NCBI GenBank assembly: GCA_030545055.2
Contig: CM061531.1
Location: forward strand, 248,542,736-248,606,735
Reading direction: 5' to 3'
Length of the DNA: 64,000 nt
DNA from: Neoaliturus tenellus
Lineage: Eukaryota; Arthropoda; Insecta; Hemiptera; Cicadellidae
Each line of letters begins with the position of its first letter. Position 1 is the stretch's first letter. The position numbers were made by a program, and so were the translations under genes. Under the pieces are notes generated by a model. It was not told the origin of the DNA. It made no database searches and was given only the letters and a program-made list of their open reading frames with translations. Below, one piece after another: positions 41,201 through 50,100 of this stretch.

Positions 41201-44200
41201 GACGAGCGCAGTGGTAGTGGTGTATACTGTAGTAGTGGAGTGGAGCGGATCGGGCGGCTAGCGCGGCGCGGTGGCGGTGCGCTACGGAGCGGAGCGGCGC
41301 GGCGGCGGCGGCGAGGCTGTGAAAGGGTGAGGTTTCGCAACAATGAAGTAACCCGCTTAAACAGGTCAAGGTCAACGCTGGACTCGCAATATCGCCGCTG
41401 CGCCCGCCTCTGCCCCCCGCCACCGCCGCGCCGGCATCGCCGTCGACGCGGGTCTCTGCCACGGCCCAGCTCGCGTCGGATGTAGAATGGGACATCCATC
41501 CGGAGGGGCAGAGGACGGTTGAGGAGTTGAGGGATTGGAGAATTTTAAATGACGATTGGGGGATTTCATAGGACGATTTGGGGATTGGATAATTCCAGAG
41601 AACGATTGAGGCATTGGATAATTCCAGATGAAGATTGGGGGATTTCAGATGACGGTTGATGGATTGAGGGATTTCAGATGACGAATAAGGAATTGGGAGA
41701 TTTCAGAGGACGAATGAGGGATTGGGGGATTTCAGAGGACGGTTGAGGGATTGGGGGATTGCAGGGGGCGTCGGAGTCACTCCCGATTCGGTCTATTGTT
41801 GTTATTTTTGCATTTATCTGTAACTAGTATACGTGTTGCCAGAAATCGAGCAATTTATTATAATACAATACAAATGTTACTTTTAGCTATAAATCAATGA
41901 CATCCGACCAATACAATATTGTGAATCTCTTTAATCATCACTACACACGTATTTACAGCTGATTATTAACAGATGTATAAATGCTTTATTCAATCCCAAT
42001 GATATTTAAATGGGAAATTTTGTGATTTCAATTGTGAATAGCTCCTTTATTTTCAGTCAGATTATCATCAATTTTTGGCGGAAACAACTACGGGCCAAGC
42101 CCTATCCAACGACACAAAAAACTTGAAAATCGGTTGAAAATTGTAGGAGGAGTTCTCAAGACTAAAAAAACCCTTAGCGTATTAAATAAGTATAAATGGA
42201 ACGTATTTCCTCTCATATTTTGTGCCCAGAGGTGTAAGCGTTTGCGCGTTTTGTGTCGATGCTAAAAGTCTTACTCTCTCTTGCTCCATATACTGTACCT
42301 AGTTAGTAGCCTATCAATACCATGGTTCTACGGAGATGTCACATAACAGAAACGATGAAAAATTGGTTTTTATTTTTAACTCAGAATTTGAAATATTACA
42401 CGTGGTGAGATGGGCGGATAAAAACCCCGATTTTAGGTTTGGGATTTAAGTTGCAAATACGACATTTTTTTCCTGCCCCAGGTACTAAAAAAATAGATGT
42501 GTGGAGGGTACACGCCAAGTAGAAGAATAATCTGTTTCCCTTCGTGATTCAATGGTGTGGGTTATATTGTAAAAAAATAGAACAAAGAAAAATAAACTCG
42601 TTGGTTTGTCAACCAAGGATATTCAAGTTTTCAAACAGACATTACAAACATACTGCTTGAAATGAGTTTTGAAAATATTAATTATGGAGTTTGGTTTGAA
42701 ATAATATGCTTTAACACGCGTAGATATCAATTAAATTTGATATCCATACTGTAACCTATGTAAAACCAATCCATTACACACAAAAACACAACGTGGGAAC
42801 TAAATTCAAAACTATGGAGCACACGTTAAAATGACACCCCCCCCCCCCCCCCCATCAATACAACATTCAAACAAAACAATCCAGCCATTCACAGCATTAC
42901 GGTGAAACTGATAGTGTTTGAAAACAAGAGTTGGGAGAAAGTGGCAGTGTTCTCACGCGCTGAAAGGGAATCGCTAAAAGTGAAATTAGTTTCGCCGGCC
43001 GGCTATATACATGTCAGCGGGTCTACCCACTGGCCCAGTGTAGCGGTGACAGGCGCAGGCGCGGCGGGGGTGGCCGCATTTGTAAACATCCTAAAAACAA
43101 CCCCCGACATGTTTTTTCACTCTGTTTGGCCCAGTTTCTGCCACAACGACGGGGCGCGTCCCAACCTTGGACACGCTGATTTGAAAGGTCTCAATTTAAA
43201 TGTCAACATTTGGATACGGTGGGACCCTTGTGTTTATTGACAGTAATGTGTATGGATGCGCGCCTTTATAAAACGAAAGCAAAGAATGCAAGGTAAAAGT
43301 TGTTGTAACTTATTGTGTCACTAACAAACGGTCATTTTTATACCTCTTACAGAAAAAGAATTGCGTACATTAAAAACATGAAAAATTGGCTTATAGTATT
43401 CAATACATATAACCTTCAAACTTCAGTATTCAATACAAACAATAATGTTACGTGCATTCAAAAGGCACATCCATCCACATTTTACACCCGCCTACAGGCA
43501 ATACGCTATTACGGCAGTAGCGATGGAAAAACAACAATTTTAACATGTCATTCAAATTGGGATGATGAGTTCGCAGGTCTAAAAATTTTTAGACCTACCT
43601 ATGCTTATTATGTAATGAACTTAACTGCGATTTCATTCGCCTTTGAGTTAAGATTTAGAATATGTCGATATGACATCATTTTAATGTTTACCTACATTTG
43701 AAGGGAAGGATTCATTTAATCCTTTTTGGGTGGGATTCAAGCGTTCCAATTAGTTTATTTTGCAATCTGGGTTGGGCGGTTTTTTTAAATTAAATAGTAC
43801 TAAGTTTTTGTGTATATGAGTAGGAAATTACTATGATTTTCGGACTAAATTTATTATATTGGTTTATTTTAACATTGTATCAATTTTTTAGTCACGCTCA
43901 AAAAGAACTAAAAAAGGAGGGTATGGAAGGATGTCAGATATTTTATATATACAGTTAAATAGATGGCACTTTTATGTAGTAAGTAGGTCCTAAAGTATAC
44001 CGTTTAGATTCTATATTACAAACTAGAAAGTATTAAGGTAATTAAAACCAGTAAACGTTCGTGTGAATCTTATTATTACATGAAAGCCTTTATCTTAATC
44101 TACATTTACACATGCCGTGTGTCTTCAATTAGCAATCGCACCTCGGTTTAACTTCATTGGTTATACGACATTGCCACACAGTCCCACCCAAATGATATTT

Positions 44201-47050
44201 TTTATTCAAGAGTCATCTTCACCCCTGTGCCAGTAGCCCATTGTTGCGCAGTCGGCAATGTTAACCATACGGCTCTCAATGCAAAACATGGTATTTTCCC
44301 CCCTTTTTCGGACGCCGTTTTTCAACCAATTCTCTTTAAACTTGGTAAGTGTTTAGTCGAATAGTTATATTAGGCTCCTCATACTCGAAATTTCATCATC
44401 TCCAGGGGAAGTCTTAGTGACCAAAAGAGCAAACTTTTGATGTTTAAAAATTTTTAACCACCCTCCCCCAAAAATCGAGGATTTGGAGAGTAGGTCGATA
44501 TTTTTGGAATAACCCCCCAGTTTTATATCAGTTTTGGATTGTATAGTCCTACATACTTAAAAAAAAACAAAAAAACATTAATGTTCTTACTTTTAGTCCC
44601 TTAAGATTGAGCAAACCTTCATTGCCAGTATCTCCGTAACCAGCATTAAAAAACACAAAAATACTCAACAATAAAAATGTATTAAAATTACGCTATAAGA
44701 ATATTTTTCATGATACGGTACGGCACGTACCTTAATATCAAATTTAAGTAAATTTTATGAACTTGTTCCGCCATACTCGAAACAGATGTATTGAGCGTAG
44801 ATGAGCATTTTCATATGCGAAATGTTCTTTAAACGTACTTTTAAGACATTTTTATTTTGTAATATTTAATTTTACTATGGTTTCGGAGATACATTCAAAG
44901 AACGTTGTTCTTGTGGGCTTAAACTGAACTTTAATTGTCCCCCTAGCTCTCTAACCATTGAGTTTAAAGAAAAATGTCAAAGAATTAAAAGGTCTGAAAA
45001 TTATGTATACAATCCACAATTAGAATAAATTGGGGGTTAATTTAAAAATTTCGATTACCTCCCCTAAACCAAGATTTTTGGGCAATGTGTTGAAAATGTT
45101 GACACATTAATTTTTTTAAAAGGTAAATTACAAACGGAACACATACATGTAAGGTCTGTTCGGCGGCGGGAGCTTAAAAACGATGACGTCATATAAAAGC
45201 GTGCAATACGACTTATGTGAATTAATATATCTGAAATAGGCTGGAAATATACAAGTAAATGATGGAAGTAGAAATTTAGATTAAGATAGAAGCTTTCATT
45301 TAAAAATAAAATTACCAAGAAAAACTTGCTCGCTTAAATACGTTTAAACGGTACTTATACTTGAAAACATACTGGATTATGGTATCCTATACTATAATAC
45401 GAGGAATGTCTGAAGGGATGTGTGTTCCACGATCTCGAAATCTAGCTGTCAGATTTTGCTTAAACTTTGCAATTAAAAGTGTATTGGCCCAAAAATAAGT
45501 TTAGAAAAAGCCTCCATCCCAAAAAAAATCGAATTTTGTCAGAATTTAAGTTTAAAAATCGTAATTTTTAACATTGGTCTTATGGGTTGCTATTTTGGTA
45601 ACGAAATAACAACGAAAGGTATACAAAAATAAAGGAACATTAATATTAAGCAGACTTTTTGAAACAGCTGTTAACTGTGAAGAGGTATAGATGGTTGTTG
45701 GGGGAAATTTAATAGCTCTAATGACACTATATCAAAACTGAATTAAAACCAACGAGCAAGGCTCGGTTAACCTGGTACTAAACATATTATATTTCCAATG
45801 TTTAACTGGGTAAAGATGCTGAAGATATTTTTACAAATTGATCTGTGATTTAATGTATTACGCATAAAAAGGGTACACAGGAGGGGGGTAAGGCAAGAGG
45901 GTATATTCTGTAATATGACACGGAAAATTTCCTCCTCTAGTGATTAATGAATTTCTACACATCACCGACTACTGTCAAAGTGAAAGTCTAGATTTTAAAT
46001 GAAAATTTGACGAATGATCATACCCCCACTGTTACTCAATCATTCATAACAATCCTCTTCATTCCTTTGTAATGGGAGAAAGTCTGATGAGTTAAGCTTT
46101 GGAATATGTTGATCTGACAACATCATAATGTATATAATTTGAATTTAATTGCTTATGAACTTCCACCAGCTATTGAATTTTAAATGCATTTTTTTCTAAT
46201 TTAGGTTCAAAACATTTTTTACCTGAAATTCCTTATCCCTGAAGTAATCCTCTCTTATCAGAAAATATATGCATTTACATATGGTACTAGCAAGTAAAGG
46301 ACTAAAGAGAATTTCTATAACTTACAATCAAATAAAATCGAAATACTAAAGTCAGCTTATGACAAGATTGCTTCGACACTTAAAAGGAATTTTACTTACT
46401 CGCACAGCATTTTTTCGTTCAACTCCAAAAAAATTTCTGACGTTTCCCAGACATGTTGGGTTCCTCCCGGAATGATTTCACTATTTTTTCAAATCCCCCG
46501 ATTCTTTTGAGATTAATGGTCGGTTTTTAAAAAGAAAACTATAAAAGTAAATTAAATTTGCGAATGTAATAGCGAAAATAGCCTTGTCATAAGGAGAAGA
46601 GAAATAATAATTGCTTTATTATAGTCTTTTATTCGCTATGACGTTTTTAATGTTACAATGCAATGTAAAATCAAACTAAATAAACTAAGGGTGATTCGCT
46701 ATACGTTCAGCACGTTGATGATACAATTAAATATCGCCCTAGCGACTCAACTTGGACTCCAATAAGTATATACTTGTAATAACATTGAATATTCAAGTTT
46801 TTCTTGGATAGATGTGGTTTTATTTGTTAAAGTGAAATGATAGACTTTATAACCCCATAAGAGAGATAAATGTTTTGATATATATCTAAAGGTATTACTG
46901 TTTTAACAAATTAATTTTAGAGTTATTTTAAACGTTTACCAAGGTACGAACAGTAAAACTGTTAAATTGCCCAACTTTCATTCTTATTTTTTATTAAGAG
47001 GTATATCCTTCTTAAATCAGATGAAATTTATCGGTTTACTTTAGTCCAAC

Positions 47051-47119
<69 letters not shown>

Positions 47120-50100
47120 ATTAAGAGGTTATTGTCCTGTAGATGAGTAAAATATAATTAATTGTAATTCACGTCGGTCCCGAAGACTACACCATACGGA
47201 CTTTTAAATGGTTCCAATGTCAATCTTGTGGTAGACTGTCAAATAAAACTTGTTGCAGAACAGAAACAGATGTATTAGTTATCAAATGTTGTTAAGGCTG
47301 CGGTCTACCCCAACCAAAACAAAAACAACAACAATGCCGAATATGCCGGCCTCGCAGCCGTAGCGCTAGGCGAGTTTGATGGCTGCAGAGGTTTACGGGG
47401 ATCGTGTACCAATTAAGATAGAGATTGACTCTTAACTTTTTCTAAAAGTACAAAAAAGGATCTCGTCGGCTATCTTTTAGAATTTTCAAATAAAATTTCT
47501 AATTTCAGTTATAATTGTGTAAAATTATCTGTTTTTGAGTTTTATAGATGCAGAGGTTTACGGGGATCGTGTTTTAAAAATAACCAATTAAGATAGAGAT
47601 TGGCTCTTAACTTTTTCTAAAAGTAGAAAAAAGGATCTAGTCGGCTATCTTTTTAGAATTTTAAAATAAAATTTCTAATTTCAGCTATACCGGTCTAAAA
47701 TCATCTGTTTTTCTCGATTTTTACTGAAGTTTTCTATTGGTTTTAATGAACTAATTACAAAATTGTAACAGACGAAAACTTTTACCGTTATTCTTCTTTA
47801 ATATGACACCTTATTTATAGCTCTAGGCTTCATTTGGCAGAAGATAACACGATTCTAAAAGACCCTTGCATTTGGGTGCGCGCCAGGGGTAGACCGCAGC
47901 CTATGCAAACATGACTCAGCACATCAGCATTCCCCTGTTTCGGGCGATGTTTTAGGACATTTATTGGAAAAATATACGTTTTATTGTAGATTAAAGGTTA
48001 GATATAGGTCCTCATACCTGATATATCAGTAAAAATAAAAAATACCCACTATGTGAGGTCCCTGTCAAGACAGTGATATAGTGATAGTGATGATATTACT
48101 AGAAAACATTATTAAAAGTAAGGAAAATTAACTTACTTTGTGGCGTCAATAAGCGTAATAATTTCATATTTACAACTGTTAAGGTATGAGGAACCTAAAT
48201 TAAACTAAACGATTACCAAAGTTAAATAAAATCGGTTGAAAAACAGCGTCTAAAACAGGTGAATAAGATGCCATGTTTTGCCGGAAAGCCGTATGGTTAA
48301 CATAGCCGACAATGCGCTACTTTAGCCGAAAAGTGAAGAAGACTCTTAAAACTATAATTAAGCCCGGAGCAACTAAAATTTTGGTCGAATCTCGACGTGT
48401 TGGCGATCTTTAGTAGATATAAATGACCCGACACCGCCAGTGGTTGGCCGCGGTGCCGGCGCGGCCGCTAGCGTCGCGGCCCCGATGCCACTTGACAAGA
48501 CAATACACATCCTGCGCGGCGCGGATGACGTAACGCGAACTTGGCCCGGATAGCGCTGACACCGTTTTCACTTTTCGCGCCGCCAGGACACGGGCATGCG
48601 CAGAACCGCCGCGCTCCGACGACCGCGGCCGCGCGGTGTGGACCGCAGGCCGAACCGGGCACAGGACCGCTCTACTGCGGTTAGCCAGGGTGGGTTGAGA
48701 ATCGCGGTACCGGTACTCTAAAAGATGAGAACTTTGGTCCATATGAAGAGGACTTCTTGCGCATAAAATTCATGTGTTTTACATTGTGGAAAATTACGTT
48801 ATTGGTTTATTAATTATGTTTCATAATTAATATTAATACTCATCTAATGTAAAATATTGAGTTACTAACTCAACAAAAGCTTAAAATAATGGTTTCAACG
48901 ATGACATACCGCATGGTAAAAAGATTAAGGGGTGCGTGGGCTACAATATAAATATCTCTAAAATTATTATCTACTTATTTAAAAGGTTCTTTTGTGTTAG
49001 TGCACACACCAAACTAAAAAAATCAAAATACAGGTACGGTAATTAATTTTAATCTTAATTTAGGCCTACAAGGCTACGAAATCTCAAGATCGCGATTCAC
49101 TAACGAAATCTGACAAGATCGCGAAATAGGAATTTTCTAACCGTAGTAAATATATGCATTTCAGTTTGACACAGCCGAATTATTGATCCTGTAAGTTTAT
49201 ACAATTCCGTAACTTAACTATTATTGTGCAAAGGGCACAGGAGATCTACAATCTAAAGTACAATTCAAAATGAAAGTGAATAATTTAATTTTAATTTTTG
49301 AGGAGTTTTGCAATTAATTGATCGATCAAAAAATATACAGCAATACATTTATTGCCAATGTAAGGTTTCAAATGAATACTGTAAAGTAAAACGTGTAGGT
49401 ACAACCTACATAATTAGAATAGGTGTTTACAACAACTATTTAGTTGTTATAAAATTTTAACAAACCAATACAATATTTAGTAAATTATATGCACCAGTAA
49501 ACTAACACACAGCATATTGGGTTTGGTTAACGAGTGTCATAAATAATTTAGGCCAATTGGCTTTTATTAGTGTTTTGTACATCCCAGACCACAGTATTTC
49601 AAAATATCTGACAAACCTTTAGAACAGGCGTTAAAAAAGCGCGGGAAGCAAGTAAAACTTAAGCAAAGATCGCGCTCAAGAGGAAAGTTGAGGAATCGTT
49701 CCGCCAACCTAATTAATAATTACAATAAACCGTGTATTGTATACAGTACAGTATTAAGGGGTGAGCTGATAAAAGAGGAGAATTGGCAACAGTGTGTCGC
49801 AGCGGCGGCGCGGGCCCCGAGTTGCGTACTTGCCGAGTGTTGCGGCAGGCGGCACCACGTGTACAGCGTTGCCAAACTGTGCACCATTCATCACGCCGCT
49901 CAGCATCGGGCTAGTCGATAACATTGTTTACTTCCACCACTAATACTACAGTACCAGAACTACTAACACCAACACTATCAACGCACGTGGTCATGGGCGG
50001 CCGAAAGATAAGGAGGAAACTATGGAATAAATTGACTAGAATTTCACACCTAGTCCATATAAGTGGCCCAACACCGCTAGTAAAATACCACGGTGGTAAC

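Larger units (their letters stand above)
44210..48345. mobile_element. GAGTC-family ends bounding a 4.1-kb composite
   Basis: GAGTCATCTTCACC at 44210 and its diverged complement ending at 48345 (GTGAAGAAGACTC), with TCAA left and TTAA right. The subterminal segments (AACCATACGG, CAAAACATGG) are inverted on the two sides. It may be one element with insertions or two copies. Confidence 0.45.

Noticed and set aside
42902..43701. Frames of 112 and 128 codons
   Set aside because: No recognised domain, no splice sites in phase, AT-rich codons and no repeat or gene context. Treated as chance frames.
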